From: an uncultured Oscillospiraceae bacterium
GTDB lineage: Bacteria; Bacillota; Clostridia; Oscillospirales; Oscillospiraceae
Direction of reading: 5' to 3'
DNA: 64,000 nt
NCBI GenBank assembly: GCA_934572465.1
Contig: CAKTLG010000006.1
Coordinates: 1 to 64,000, forward strand
The position numbers were made by a program, and so were the translations under genes. A model generated the notes under the pieces. It did no database searches. It saw nothing but the letters and a program-made list of their open reading frames with translations, and was not told where the DNA came from. The first letter of the stretch is position 1; each line of letters begins with the position of its first letter. Below, in pieces: positions 1 through 8,490 of the stretch.

Positions 1-93
1 TGGGGTCAGGATACGACACACCCCTTCATCATGGAGAACGATACTCTGATGGACGGATACCGACCGAACCCTCTGGAAGAAACAAACCCTTAA
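1..93 (+). CDS. 3' end of an unidentified CDS (cut by window edge)
   Basis: Frame 1 is open from the first base to a TAA at 91-93 and gives about 30 residues ending ENDTLMDGYRPNPLEETNP. The stop is followed within 10 bases by a hairpin, as expected at the end of a gene. No domain can be named from so short a tail. The neighbours suggest it belongs to the same mobile or accessory region as the next three genes. Confidence 0.4.
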   Translation, partial: WGQDTTHPFIMENDTLMDGYRPNPLEETNP

Positions 94-101
94 AATTGAA
101 A

Positions 102-134
102 CAGCAGCGGGATGGCATTACCATTCCGCTGCTG
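102..134 (+). terminator. Hairpin after the partial CDS, probable weak terminator
   Basis: Arms 102-115 and 121-134 (CAGCAGCGG.ATGG against CCATTCCGCTGCTG) pair over 14 bp with one G-U pair and a 5-nt loop. Only a short CTACTTT follows, so termination may be inefficient. Confidence 0.45.
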
Positions 135-178
135 CTACTTTACAGAATAAGCGCACAGCGCCGGAAAGGAGAAAGCCC

Positions 179-703
179 ATGAACATCCGCAAACCCATAG
201 ATTACAGCATCTTGTTTTCGGAAATAGACAAGCTCATGGCAGGGCAGCTTCCACAGATGAAATTGTACTGTGAGATCGGTCGGCTGGTCAGCGACCGAGC
301 GGAGAAAGGCGCAGCTGTCGCGGCGTCGGAATACCTGCAAGCGGCCTATCCCACAGCCGAGGGCTTCTCTCCCCGCAATCTGCGCCGGATGCGGGCGTTT
401 TACGCAGCCTACGAGGAATCCCCTGAAATCATGCGGCTGGCAATGAACCTTGGCTGGACGCGGAATGTGGCGATTTTAGAGGGGTGCGGCAGCAGCGAAG
501 AACGGGCGTGGTACATCCGAGCCGTGCTGCACTTCGGTTGGAAGAAAGCGAGATTGCTGGAAGCTATAGAATCTCAGGTGTGGCTATATTCTTCTCTCGA
601 CGAACAGATGGTTTCCTGCTATACTGAAGAAAAAGAAGTAATGCAGGAGAGCGAGAGCGATGAAAAAGATACTCTTTGTGTGCCACGGCAACATCTGCCG
701 TAG
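179..703 (+). CDS. DUF1016 N-terminal domain protein (YhcG-like, lacks nuclease domain)
   Basis: A 174-residue protein resembling the DUF1016_N module of YhcG-type proteins: an FSEIDKLM start, a helical middle with SPRNLRRMRAFYAAY, and a WYIRAVLHFGW segment typical of the family. Full-length members carry a C-terminal PDDEXK nuclease domain, which is absent here, so this is a stand-alone N-domain or a truncated copy. A strong GGAAAGGAG site lies just before the ATG. Its last 44 bases overlap the next gene out of frame, so its C-terminal tail is probably not conserved. Such genes are common on integrative elements. The domain is thought to act in DNA or protein interaction; its role here is unknown. 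Confidence 0.7.
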   Translation: MNIRKPIDYSILFSEIDKLMAGQLPQMKLYCEIGRLVSDRAEKGAAVAASEYLQAAYPTAEGFSPRNLRRMRAFYAAYEESPEIMRLAMNLGWTRNVAILEGCGSSEERAWYIRAVLHFGWKKARLLEAIESQVWLYSSLDEQMVSCYTEEKEVMQESESDEKDTLCVPRQHLP

Positions 704-1130
704 CCCAATGGCAGAGTTCGTAATGAAGGACTTGGTCAGGAAGGCTGGGCTGGCGTCACAGTTCCATATCGAGTCGGCAGCAACCAGTCGGGAGGAAATC
801 GGCAACCCGGTCTATCCTCCGGCACTGCGCAAGCTATCCGAGCACGGGATCGCCTGCGGCGGTCACGCGGCACGCCAGCTTACGAAGCAGGACTACGACG
901 AATACGATCTGCTGATCGGCATGGACAGCGCGAACCTGCGGAATATGCAGCGCATCTGCGGCGGCGATCCGGACGGCAAGCTGCACCTCCTGATGAACTA
1001 CACCGACCACCCCCGCGATGTTGCCGACCCGTGGTACACCGACGATTTCGAAGCAACCTGGAGGGATGTGCTGTCGGGATGCCAAGGGCTGCTGCATGAG
1101 ATAACTGACCATCTTCATACGAGGGAATGA
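660..1130 (+). CDS. Low-molecular-weight protein tyrosine phosphatase
   Basis: A 156-residue cytoplasmic phosphatase with the complete LMW-PTP signature at its N-terminus: the CX5R P-loop CHGNICRS (Cys8, Arg14) followed by PMAEFVM. The general-acid loop DPWYTDDF lies near residue 125. The family removes phosphate from tyrosine (and sometimes arginine) residues through a phosphocysteine intermediate. It starts inside the DUF1016 gene with an AGGAG site and shares an ATGA stop/start with the following RhuM gene, so the three are probably translated from one message. An LMW-PTP between these two element-associated genes is unusual. The physiological substrate cannot be inferred. Confidence 0.88.
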   Translation: MKKILFVCHGNICRSPMAEFVMKDLVRKAGLASQFHIESAATSREEIGNPVYPPALRKLSEHGIACGGHAARQLTKQDYDEYDLLIGMDSANLRNMQRICGGDPDGKLHLLMNYTDHPRDVADPWYTDDFEATWRDVLSGCQGLLHEITDHLHTRE

Positions 1131-2173
1131 ACATGAAAAATAATGACATAGAAAAAAACAGAAAAGCCATCCGCAATAGTACGGTCGATTTCCTCGTTTT
1201 CACCAAGGACGCCGGTGAAGACAGTATTGAAGTCCGTGTGCAGGATGGCGAGGTCTGGCTGACTCAGGATGGGATCGCGCAGCTTTTTGATGTAGACCGA
1301 AGCGTAGTGACCAAGCACCTCAAGAATATCTTTCAGGATGGGGAGTTGACGGAAGAAGCAACTCGTGCAAAATTTGCACAAGTTGCTGACAACGGAAAAA
1401 CCTATCAATATAACTCCTATGCGCTGCCGGCAATTATTGCGGTGGGATACCGCACCAATTCTTCCAGAGCGGTGCAATTCCGGCAATGGGCAACAAAGGT
1501 GCTGGAAACCTTTACGAAACAGGGATATGTGTTGGACAAGGAGCGTCTGACCAATGGTCAGATTTTCGACGAATCCTACTTTGATCACCTAATTTCTGAA
1601 ATTCAGGAGATTCGTGCCAGCGAACGCCGTTTTTATCAGAAAATCACTGATATCTACGCAACCGCTGTAGACTATTCCCTGGACAGCAAAACGACCAAGG
1701 ACTTCTTCGCAACTGTCCAGAATAAGATGCATTATGCGGTGCATGGCAGCACTGCGGCAGAAGTTATCATGTCCAGAGCAGATCACACCAAAGAGCACAT
1801 GGGACTAACATCATGGAAAAACGCTCCGAACGGAAAAATCGTGAAAGCAGATGTATCCGTCGCAAAGAACTATCTGCTTCAGGACGAATTGCAAGAGCTC
1901 AACGAGATCGTCACGATGTATCTCGACTATGCGACCAGACAAGCCAGACGTCATATTCCAATGACGATGGAAGACTGGGCATCTAAGCTGGACGCATTTC
2001 TGCAATTCAACGATGCTGAGATTTTGCAGGACAAGGGAAAGGTCACAGCAGCCATAGCCAAGGCGTTTGCGGAAAGCGAATTTGAAAAGTATCGCGTCAT
2101 TCAGGACAAAAATTATCAGAGTGACTTCGACCGATTGATGGCTGAAACGGATGAAGCAAAATATCCGAATTGA
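1127..2173 (+). CDS. rhuM: RhuM-family protein
   Basis: A 348-residue protein of the virulence RhuM family. The N-terminal third has the diagnostic TQDGIAQLFDVDRSVVTKHL stretch, which looks like a helix-turn-helix, and the conserved YNSYALPAIIAVGYR and RAVQFRQWAT blocks. A helical C-terminal half follows. The first ATG (1127) has GAGGG immediately beside it. The ATG at 1133 has better ribosome-site spacing, so the real protein may be two residues shorter. Family members are frequent on genomic islands and beside restriction or toxin genes, but their biochemical role is not established. The name RhuM derives from a Salmonella island gene. Confidence 0.85.
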   Translation: MNMKNNDIEKNRKAIRNSTVDFLVFTKDAGEDSIEVRVQDGEVWLTQDGIAQLFDVDRSVVTKHLKNIFQDGELTEEATRAKFAQVADNGKTYQYNSYALPAIIAVGYRTNSSRAVQFRQWATKVLETFTKQGYVLDKERLTNGQIFDESYFDHLISEIQEIRASERRFYQKITDIYATAVDYSLDSKTTKDFFATVQNKMHYAVHGSTAAEVIMSRADHTKEHMGLTSWKNAPNGKIVKADVSVAKNYLLQDELQELNEIVTMYLDYATRQARRHIPMTMEDWASKLDAFLQFNDAEILQDKGKVTAAIAKAFAESEFEKYRVIQDKNYQSDFDRLMAETDEAKYPN

Positions 2174-2190
2174 AGCCGCCTGACAGATCG

Positions 2191-2229
2191 AAAAAACCTT
2201 GGAATCTCAACGGTTCCAAGGTTTTTTCT
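2191..2229 (+). terminator. Intrinsic terminator of the DUF1016/PTP/RhuM cassette
   Basis: Perfect 14-bp stem, AAAAAACCTTGGAA (2191-2204) against TTCCAAGGTTTTTT (2214-2227), with a 9-nt loop. The descending arm itself supplies the T run. It begins 17 bases after the rhuM stop codon. Confidence 0.9.
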
Positions 2230-2346
2230 TGCTTTTGACGAAAAACGCTTTTGCAACTTTTGGCGGGCTTTGGCTTGGTTAATTTTGCTCTGTGGGCTAC
2301 AAAATGGGCTACATACTTGCAGCGATTTTCTTGAAATATTTGCAGA

Positions 2347-2387
2347 AAACCATTCCGAGATTTTTAGAAAAAATCTCGGAATGGTTT
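2347..2387. repeat. 19-bp perfect inverted repeat with 3-nt loop
   Basis: Arms 2347-2365 and 2369-2387 are exact reverse complements (AAACCATTCCGAGATTTTT), separated by AGA. Lacking a following T run on either strand, it is a poor terminator. It is more like an element end, a transposon remnant or a structured RNA. It lies in AT-rich DNA unlike the chromosome downstream. Confidence 0.7.
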
Positions 2388-2451
2388 GGATCGATTTAAG
2401 GCAATTATACCGGAAAGCTGAAAATAAACCTACTGCTTTTCGTGACGGAAA

Positions 2452-2491
2452 AAATAACGGGTATCCGGTTTTCGCCGGATACCCGTTATTT
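2452..2491. repeat. 17-bp perfect inverted repeat with 6-nt loop
   Basis: Arms AAATAACGGGTATCCGG (2452-2468) and CCGGATACCCGTTATTT (2475-2491) are exact, with a TTTTCG loop. It could work as a weak bidirectional terminator, but it sits 100 bases from the end of the leftward amidohydrolase gene and beside a second long palindrome. Confidence 0.65.
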
Positions 2492-2593
2492 CGCTGCTGA
2501 TCCCGCCTGACAGATGCGCATTTCGTAATTCCGGTCTGAACCTGTTTTACGAACACATGTCTATCGAGCGGCAGTCCATGTATCAGAATGAGC

Positions 2594-4039
2594 TTATTCG
2601 ATCACAACGGCCTCAAGTCCGGTGGGAACGACCTCGTCGGGCATGGGCTGATAGACGCGGCCATGCAGATGCTTCTCCCATTCATCACGGGCGGCGGCGA
2701 CGAGCTCGGGCTGCGTCAAAAGGTCGATGGCCGTGCCGGCCAGCACGCGGCCCGCGTACAGCATTCCTTTGTGCGCGAGTGCGCTCTTGCCCTGCGCGGT
2801 GCGCTGCCAGGTGTGGCTGCCGGTGTTGGCGCACATCGTGCAGATCTGCGCCTGCGAGGTCGGGCACACCCAGCTCACATCGCCCACGTCCGTCGAGGAG
2901 GACGGCGTAATGGTCACGGGCAGCTCAGGGATGACCATGTTGTGGATGGGTTCGTCCGCGTGCTGCGCGGCAAAGGCCGCGAGCTTGCCGCCAAGCTTTT
3001 CCGCGTGCTTGACGAGCAGATCCTTGCTTGCGGGGATGGTATCTCTCATGCGCTGGGCATAGGCGATGTCCTCCTCCGTAAAATCCGGCAGGGGCATCTC
3101 TGCGAGGTTCTGGCTCAGCGCGTGGGAGAGCACCTTGTTCGGAATAATGTTGGCGCAGCTTTTGTTGAAGGTGATCTTCACCTCGGTCTCGGTCATCATG
3201 GCCGCGCCGCGCGCGACCTTGTTCACGCGCTCAACGATGGGCGCAAGGCCCTCGGCCGACGGCGTGCGGATAAGATACATCGCTGATGCCGTGGACTGCA
3301 CCACATTTGGCGAGATGCCGCCTGTGTCGAGCACGGCGTAATGGATGCGCGTGCTGGTGGGAACGTGCTCGCGCAGGAACTGCACGCCGGTGTTCATCAG
3401 CGTGAGCGCGTCGAGCGCGCTGCGGCCGCGTTCGGGGCTTGCCGCCGCATGGGAGCTGACGCCCGTGAATTCATAGAGCATCTGCTGGTTGGCGAGCGAG
3501 GAATGCGCGGGCGCGGCATTGAGGTAGCCGGGGTGCCATGTCAGCGCGCAGTCCACCCCCTTGAAAACACCGGCGCGGACCATGAAGGCCTTGCCGCTGC
3601 CGCCCTCCTCCGCGGGGCAGCCATAGTAGACGACGGTGCCGGAGAGCCTGTTTTCCTTCAGGTAATCCTTTACAGCGATGGCGGCGGCGAGAGAGCCGAC
3701 GCCGAGCAGGTTGTGCCCGCAGCCGTGGCCGTTCCCGCCGGGGACGATGGGCTCGGGGTGCGTGACATCCGCCTGCTGGCTCATGCCGGCGAGCGCGTCA
3801 TACTCGCCGAGAATGCCGATGACCGGCTTTCCCTCGCCGAAGCGGCCGAGAAAGGCCGTCGGGATACCGGCAATGCCTTCTTCAACGGCAAAGCCCTCCT
3901 GACGCAGCGCGTCGCACAATAGATCTGCCGCGAACGTCTCGTGGAACGCAAGCTCGGGATGGTCCCAGATCGCGTCGGACAGGCCGGACAGCCATTCGCC
4001 GCGCCGGTCGATGGAATGAATGATAGCTTCCTTTTTCAT
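2594..4039 (-). CDS. M20D-family amidohydrolase, AbgB-like
   Basis: A 481-residue cytoplasmic metallo-amidohydrolase close to AbgB (p-aminobenzoyl-glutamate hydrolase subunit B) and other M20D enzymes. Visible signatures are the WDHPELAFHE start, GGNGHGCGHNLLGVG with metal-binding Cys/His, the catalytic Glu pair in CPAEEGGSGK, HPG, and the dimerisation-domain SSHAAASPERGRSAL. The enzyme should cleave an amide bond in an N-acyl amino acid or similar compound; the substrate is unknown. The ATG at 4039 is preferred over 4051 because GGAGA lies six bases before it. It follows a disrupted symporter gene on the same strand after 18 bases, so the two form a take-up-and-cleave unit divergent from a LysR regulator. 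Confidence 0.85.
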   Translation of the reverse strand: MKKEAIIHSIDRRGEWLSGLSDAIWDHPELAFHETFAADLLCDALRQEGFAVEEGIAGIPTAFLGRFGEGKPVIGILGEYDALAGMSQQADVTHPEPIVPGGNGHGCGHNLLGVGSLAAAIAVKDYLKENRLSGTVVYYGCPAEEGGSGKAFMVRAGVFKGVDCALTWHPGYLNAAPAHSSLANQQMLYEFTGVSSHAAASPERGRSALDALTLMNTGVQFLREHVPTSTRIHYAVLDTGGISPNVVQSTASAMYLIRTPSAEGLAPIVERVNKVARGAAMMTETEVKITFNKSCANIIPNKVLSHALSQNLAEMPLPDFTEEDIAYAQRMRDTIPASKDLLVKHAEKLGGKLAAFAAQHADEPIHNMVIPELPVTITPSSSTDVGDVSWVCPTSQAQICTMCANTGSHTWQRTAQGKSALAHKGMLYAGRVLAGTAIDLLTQPELVAAARDEWEKHLHGRVYQPMPDEVVPTGLEAVVIE

Positions 4040-4057
4040 GGTATTCTCCATTTACGT

Positions 4058-5444
4058 TCAGTTCTTTTTCTTTTTATCCACAGACTTGATCGGGTACAGG
4101 CGCATACCGATGATCGAGCAGACGTCGGAGAAGATCGTCGGTATGGCGAGCAGCAGGATGATCGCCGTCAGGACTTCGGCCGGCTGGGCGACGTTCGGAA
4201 CATAGCCCGCCGCATCGAGCACGGCGGTCGAGACCGTGGAACCGAGCGCCTGCACGAGCTTGTCCGTAAAGGTCAGCACCGAGGCGACCGCACCGGCCGC
4301 GACGACGCCCGATATCTGATAGCCGTAGTCCACGCAGTCGGGCATCATGATCTGCATACACATCGTGCAGGTGAGCGCCGTGATTTTTGAAAGCGCCATG
4401 CTGATGACCATAACGTAGAAGTTGTGCGAGAAGCCGCAGAGCAGCAGCACCGGAAAGACGAGATGCAGGATGGTCGCATAGAGGAAGATCTTGCACTTGG
4501 GGATGCGGCGCGAGAGCCAGAGCACCAGCAGGAACATCGGTACCGTCAGGATCGTGGAGATGGTGCCGGTCAGGGAGATGAACTTCATGTTTTCCAGATA
4601 GTATTTTGCGTAATACTGCTGGTTGGAGGAGACGAACTTGTCCGCAAACGCGTTGGTCGAATAGGCGAGCATCAGGCAGAAGAGCGCCTTGTTGCCCTTC
4701 ACGGCGCGCAGGATATCGGATACGCGCAGCTTTTCGCCCTTTTCGTTTCTGGACGTAGTCGCGGATATCTCGGCGTTATCAAAGCGCCGCGCGGCATGAG
4801 ACGAGATCCACATCGTCGCCACCATGATAACGCCGCACAGAGCGGTCATCATGAACCAACCAGCCCTGCGCCTCGTTGCCTTCGCCCGCCTGCTTGACGA
4901 TCTGATGCGCAAACGAAAGGAGCAGGCCCACAGGCGTTGCGAAGAGCTTGCCGACCGTGACGATGGTGTTGCGCGTCGCGCGATCCGAGCTGAGCGTTGC
5001 CGTCAGGCCGTGGCGCGCCATGCTTGTCATCGTGTAGCCGAGCTTATAGAGGCAGTAGACGCAAAGGTAATAGACTGCGGCGGCGTTGCCCTCGGCGGGG
5101 ATCTTGAAAAAGAGCATCACTGTGGCGACCGCCGAAATGGGCGAGCCGATGATGAGGTACGGGCGGTAACGGCCGAAGCGCCCGCTGGTCTTGTCCTCGA
5201 GAAACGCGACGAGCGGGTCGGTCACCGCGTCGAAAATGATGGACAGGCTGACGATCAGGCCCGCCACCGACACGGAAAGGCCCGCAACATCGGTCATGAA
5301 GTACAGCGCGTAGGTGTTGATGAGCATTGTGAGGATGTTTGCACCCATGCCGCCCACACCGTAGGCCGTGATCTCGCCGCGGGTGATCGGCTTCTGCTCT
5401 TTGAACTGGGGGATGGTATCCACTTGCCGGTTTTGCGTATCCAT
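4058..5444 (-). pseudogene. GPH-family cation symporter (MFS-type), frameshifted
   Basis: Reading left from the ATG at 5444 (AGGAGGG site, 5-base spacing) the protein begins MDTQNRQVDTIPQFKEQKP and shows MelB/GPH features: AYGVGGMGANILTMLINTYA, then FDAVTDPLVAFLEDKT and GRFGRYRPYLIIG. After EGNEAQGW the frame breaks. The missing half (FMMTALCGVIMVATMWISS to the SVDKKKKN end) continues in another frame down to 4058. The break coincides with a tandem AACCAACC at 4854-4861. Removing one AACC restores a 460-residue protein, the normal GPH length. The gene is therefore either a recent pseudogene or carries an assembly error. The intact carrier would import the substrate of the adjacent amidohydrolase. 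Confidence 0.85.
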
Positions 5445-5517
5445 AGGGTCCCTCCTATTAGTTGATCCATTCCGCAGCATGGGAAAAGATGCTTCCCTTT
5501 TCGACGGAATGTTTCGT

Positions 5518-5564
5518 ATTATAAGCAGAAAGCGGCCCCGATGCATAACTGAAATTTTCATTAT
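5518..5564. promoter_or_regulatory. Divergent control region between LysR gene and symporter/amidohydrolase unit
   Basis: On the minus strand a perfect TATAAT -10 (5518-5523 on the plus strand, ATTATA) lacks a good -35, as is usual for an activator-dependent promoter. Next to it, 5545-5564 holds an imperfect dyad centred on TGAAATTTTCA, matching the T-N11-A pattern bound by LysR-type regulators. Its location suits activation of the leftward unit by the divergent regulator. Confidence 0.55.
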
Positions 5565-5606
5565 CCCTATAGGAAAAAGCCTATGGAAAAGAGGAGGGGA
5601 GAGAGC

Positions 5607-6524
5607 ATGACATCCGAACAGATACGCCTTGCGCTCACCATCGCGGAGGCAGGCTCCATCTCGGGCGCGGCGAAGCGGCTGTATCTGACGCAGCCCACCG
5701 TGAGCGGCACGCTCGCGGCGCTGGAGCGTGAGGTCGGCTGTACGCTTTTCAAGCGCTCCAGCCACGGCGCGGCGCCGACGGCGGAGGGAGCCGAGTTCCT
5801 GCGCGCGGCGCGGCGCATCGCGCAGGAGCTGGACGGCATCGCGCAGCTGAACCGTCAGGGCGAGGTGTGCCGCCTGCATTTGACATCGTTCAGCAGCACG
5901 CGCGTGGAGCGCGCGTTCACGCAGTTTTGCCTCAATTACCAATATCTGCGGCGCCTGGACATCTCCTATGAGATCATGTCCTGCCCGCTCGAGCGGGCGG
6001 CCTCTCTCATCTATGACGGCAAAAGCGACCTTGTCATCATCGCCGCCATGAGCGATCTCTCACCCGCGCAGCGCCAGCTTCTCTCCTCGCGGCAGCTGAC
6101 ATACGAGCCCATCGGGCGGATGCCTGTCGCCGTTACCATGGCGCAGTCGCACCCGCTGCGTCAGGGAGAGCTGACGCTGGAGCGGGCCGCGCAGTTCACG
6201 CGGCTCGAGTCTCCCCATCCGCAGCCGAACAGCGCCATCTATTCCGAGAGCATCCGTCTTCAGCTGCAAAGCGCGCCGTCTATCCAGATCCAGTCGCGCG
6301 CCATGCGCATCCGGCTCGCCGCGGCGGGCATCGGCTTTTTCCTCGGGATGCCGCTGCGCGCGGAGGAGCTTGCACAGAATGGGCTCATCTGCCGGATCCT
6401 TCCCAATCTGCAGATGTATCTTACCGCCGTCCGCTCCACGGCGGCGGTCAATGATCCGCAGCAGGCAGAGTTCCTGTCGCTTGTTCGGCACGAGTATGAA
6501 TGCGATGCCGTTTCCCAGCTGTAA
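5607..6524 (+). CDS. LysR-type transcriptional regulator
   Basis: A 305-residue LysR-family regulator. Residues 1-60 form the winged helix-turn-helix (LALTIAEAGSISGAAKRL, then TQPTVSGTLAALEREVG and LFKR). The remainder is a periplasmic-binding-protein-like effector domain. The ATG at 5607 is chosen because GGAGGG lies about nine bases before it; an in-frame ATG at 5583 has no site. It is transcribed away from the symporter/amidohydrolase pair, the standard layout for a LysR protein controlling its neighbour. The likely effector is the transported amide or its product. Confidence 0.9.
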   Translation: MTSEQIRLALTIAEAGSISGAAKRLYLTQPTVSGTLAALEREVGCTLFKRSSHGAAPTAEGAEFLRAARRIAQELDGIAQLNRQGEVCRLHLTSFSSTRVERAFTQFCLNYQYLRRLDISYEIMSCPLERAASLIYDGKSDLVIIAAMSDLSPAQRQLLSSRQLTYEPIGRMPVAVTMAQSHPLRQGELTLERAAQFTRLESPHPQPNSAIYSESIRLQLQSAPSIQIQSRAMRIRLAAAGIGFFLGMPLRAEELAQNGLICRILPNLQMYLTAVRSTAAVNDPQQAEFLSLVRHEYECDAVSQL

Positions 6525-6733
6525 AAATGCTTTGTGGCGGGCCGGCTGCGGATCATTGGGATGGGTACCGCCGGCTGTCCGCGCTTTTTGTGAAGAAGCG
6601 GCTGGGAAAGACTGTCCGAATAGAGAACGACCGACCCGAGAAGCGGGGGGAAAGCATTGCGCTTTCTCCTGCTTTTTCTTTTTGCTCAGATGTGGCATAC
6701 TATAGCATCATCGAGCGAAACGGAGGACAGATC

Positions 6734-7708
6734 ATGTGTACAGCCGCGACCTACCAAACAAAGGATTTCTATTTTGGAAGAACTCTGGATCACGATACCT
6801 CCTACGGTGAGAAGATCGTGATCACGCCGAGGAACCGCGCCTTCGCGCTGCGCAACGGCAGCCGGATCGAGAACCATTACGCCATGATCGGCATGGCGTG
6901 CATCCTGCGGGACTATCCGCTTTATTACGATGCGGTCAACGAGAGGGGGCTTTGCATCGCAGGGCTCAATTTTGTGGAAAGCGCGCAGTATGGCGGAAGT
7001 GCGGAGGGAAAGGACGCCATCGCGCAGTTTGAGCTGATCCCGTGGCTGCTCGGCAAGTGCGCCACGGTGCGGGAGGCGCGGCGGCTCCTGGAGCGCATGG
7101 CGCTGGTCGACACCCCGTTTATGGAGGGATTGCCGGCCGCGCGGCTCCACTGGCTCGTTGCGGACAGAAACGAGTGCGTTACAGTGGAGTCGGTAAAGGA
7201 GGGGCTGATGGTCTACGAAAATCCGGTGGGCGTGCTGACCAACGAGCCGCCGTTTCCCTGCCAGCTGTTCAACCTGAACAATTACCGCCGCCTTGCCGCG
7301 GAGAACGGTGAGAGCACGTTTGCAAGGGGGCTTGCGCTGAAAGCGTACAGCCGCGGGATGGGGGCGATGGGGCTTCCGGGCGACCTGTCCTCCCAGTCGA
7401 GGTTCGTCCGTGCGGCCTTTGTGAAGCTGAACTCCCTTTCCGGCGATTCGGAGGAGGAGAGCGTGGGCCAGTTTTTTCACATCCTCGGCAGCGTGGACCA
7501 GCAGCGGGGCTGCTGCAGGCTGGAGGACGGCAGGTACGAGATCACGCTGTATACCTCCTGCTGCAACGCGGACAGGGGGATCTACTATTATACGACCTAC
7601 GGCAACCGCCAGATCAGCGCCGTGGATATGCACAGGGAAACGCTGGACGGCGATGAGCTGATCGCCTATGCGCTGGCAGAGGGCGAGCGGATCCGGATGC
7701 AGAACTGA
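6734..7708 (+). CDS. bsh: Choloylglycine (bile salt) hydrolase family enzyme
   Basis: A 324-residue N-terminal-nucleophile hydrolase. Met1 removal would expose Cys2 (MCTAATYQ). All six positions conserved in bile salt hydrolases are present: Cys2, Arg16 and Asp19 (FGRTLDHD), Asn79 (NERGLCIAGLNF), Asn170 (GVLTNEPPF) and Arg223 (DLSSQSRF). No signal peptide is seen, consistent with the cytoplasmic location of characterised enzymes. The expected reaction is release of glycine or taurine from conjugated bile acids; penicillin V acylase activity is the main alternative in the family. The start at 6734 has CGGAGGA eight bases upstream and leaves Cys at position 2, which settles it over longer in-frame starts. 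It is separate from the LysR gene by 209 bases. Confidence 0.9.
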   Translation: MCTAATYQTKDFYFGRTLDHDTSYGEKIVITPRNRAFALRNGSRIENHYAMIGMACILRDYPLYYDAVNERGLCIAGLNFVESAQYGGSAEGKDAIAQFELIPWLLGKCATVREARRLLERMALVDTPFMEGLPAARLHWLVADRNECVTVESVKEGLMVYENPVGVLTNEPPFPCQLFNLNNYRRLAAENGESTFARGLALKAYSRGMGAMGLPGDLSSQSRFVRAAFVKLNSLSGDSEEESVGQFFHILGSVDQQRGCCRLEDGRYEITLYTSCCNADRGIYYYTTYGNRQISAVDMHRETLDGDELIAYALAEGERIRMQN

Positions 7709-7779
7709 GCGCGCCGCGCGGCGTATGCTTTGTGCGCTTTCTGCAAATCCTATCGAAAAATACATCGGGAGGACTTGCC

Positions 7780-8490
7780 ATGAGAAGCGAAACGAAACCG
7801 CCGCGGGACGAAGAGAAGAACGGGCAGGAGCCGCTGCTGCCGCCCATCCAGCCGGTCATCGACTTCGGCTCGGTCGTCATCAAAAATAACCGTGCCGCCA
7901 TCCACTGCCTGACGATCTCCGGCCAGATCGAGGGGCATATGGTGCTGCCGAACACGCAGAAGGCGACGAAGTATGAGCACGTGATGCCGCTTTTGGCGTA
8001 TCTTGAGGAGAGCGAGGAGATCGACGGCGTTTTGTTTCTGCTCAACACCGTCGGCGGCGACGTGGAGGCGGGGCTCGCCATCGCGGAGCTGATCTCGGGG
8101 ATGAAAAAGCCGACGGTCTCGCTCGTGCTCGGCGGGGGGCACTCCATCGGCGTGCCGCTGGCCGTCGCGCCGATGGTGACGATGATCGCGCCGTCGGCGT
8201 CGATGACCATTCATCCCGTGCGCACGAGCGGCACCATCATCGCCGCCCCGCAGACGTATCAGTACTTCGAGCGGCTGCAGGAGCGCATCGTGCGCTTTGT
8301 GACAAGAAATTCCCATATCGGGCGTGAGGAGTTCCTGAAGCTGATGATGGACACGCAGGACTTGGCCTCCGACGTCGGCAGCGTGCTCTACGGCGAGGAG
8401 GCGGTGGCGCACGGCCTGATCGACCGGCTCGGCAGCCTTTCCGACGCGCTCGACGCGCTGTATCGGCTCATTGACGAAAAGAAAAAGTAA
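7780..8490 (+). CDS. tepA: ClpP-fold serine protease, TepA-like
   Basis: A 236-residue Clp/crotonase-fold protein of the TepA (translocation-enhancing protein) type found in Firmicutes. After a polar 40-residue N-terminus come GQIEGH, FLLNTVGGDVEAGLAIAE, the presumed nucleophile in GGGHSIGVPL (Ser in GHSIG), and SMTIHPV with the catalytic His. No signal peptide is seen. The Bacillus homologue lies beside spoIIIE; here it precedes smc. Reported roles include cleanup of cleaved signal peptides and spore-protein turnover; which applies here is unknown. GGGAGG lies seven bases before the ATG at 7780. Confidence 0.85.
   Translation: MRSETKPPRDEEKNGQEPLLPPIQPVIDFGSVVIKNNRAAIHCLTISGQIEGHMVLPNTQKATKYEHVMPLLAYLEESEEIDGVLFLLNTVGGDVEAGLAIAELISGMKKPTVSLVLGGGHSIGVPLAVAPMVTMIAPSASMTIHPVRTSGTIIAAPQTYQYFERLQERIVRFVTRNSHIGREEFLKLMMDTQDLASDVGSVLYGEEAVAHGLIDRLGSLSDALDALYRLIDEKKK

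Larger units (their letters stand above)
2176..2515. repeat. 13-bp direct repeat flanking a 314-bp non-coding block
   Basis: CCGCCTGACAGAT occurs at 2176-2188 and exactly again at 2503-2515. The enclosed block holds the cassette terminator, two long palindromes and a GGGCTAC double repeat near 2290, with no convincing gene. The arrangement resembles an element junction, an attachment-site duplication or recombination debris. No integrase is visible in the window. Confidence 0.5.

Noticed and set aside
2270..2500. 76-codon frame in the junction block
   Set aside because: It is made largely of the two palindromes and has no start signal.
6500..6733. Upstream extension of the bile salt hydrolase
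   Set aside because: It would bury the catalytic Cys2 and has no ribosome site; the start at 6734 has both.
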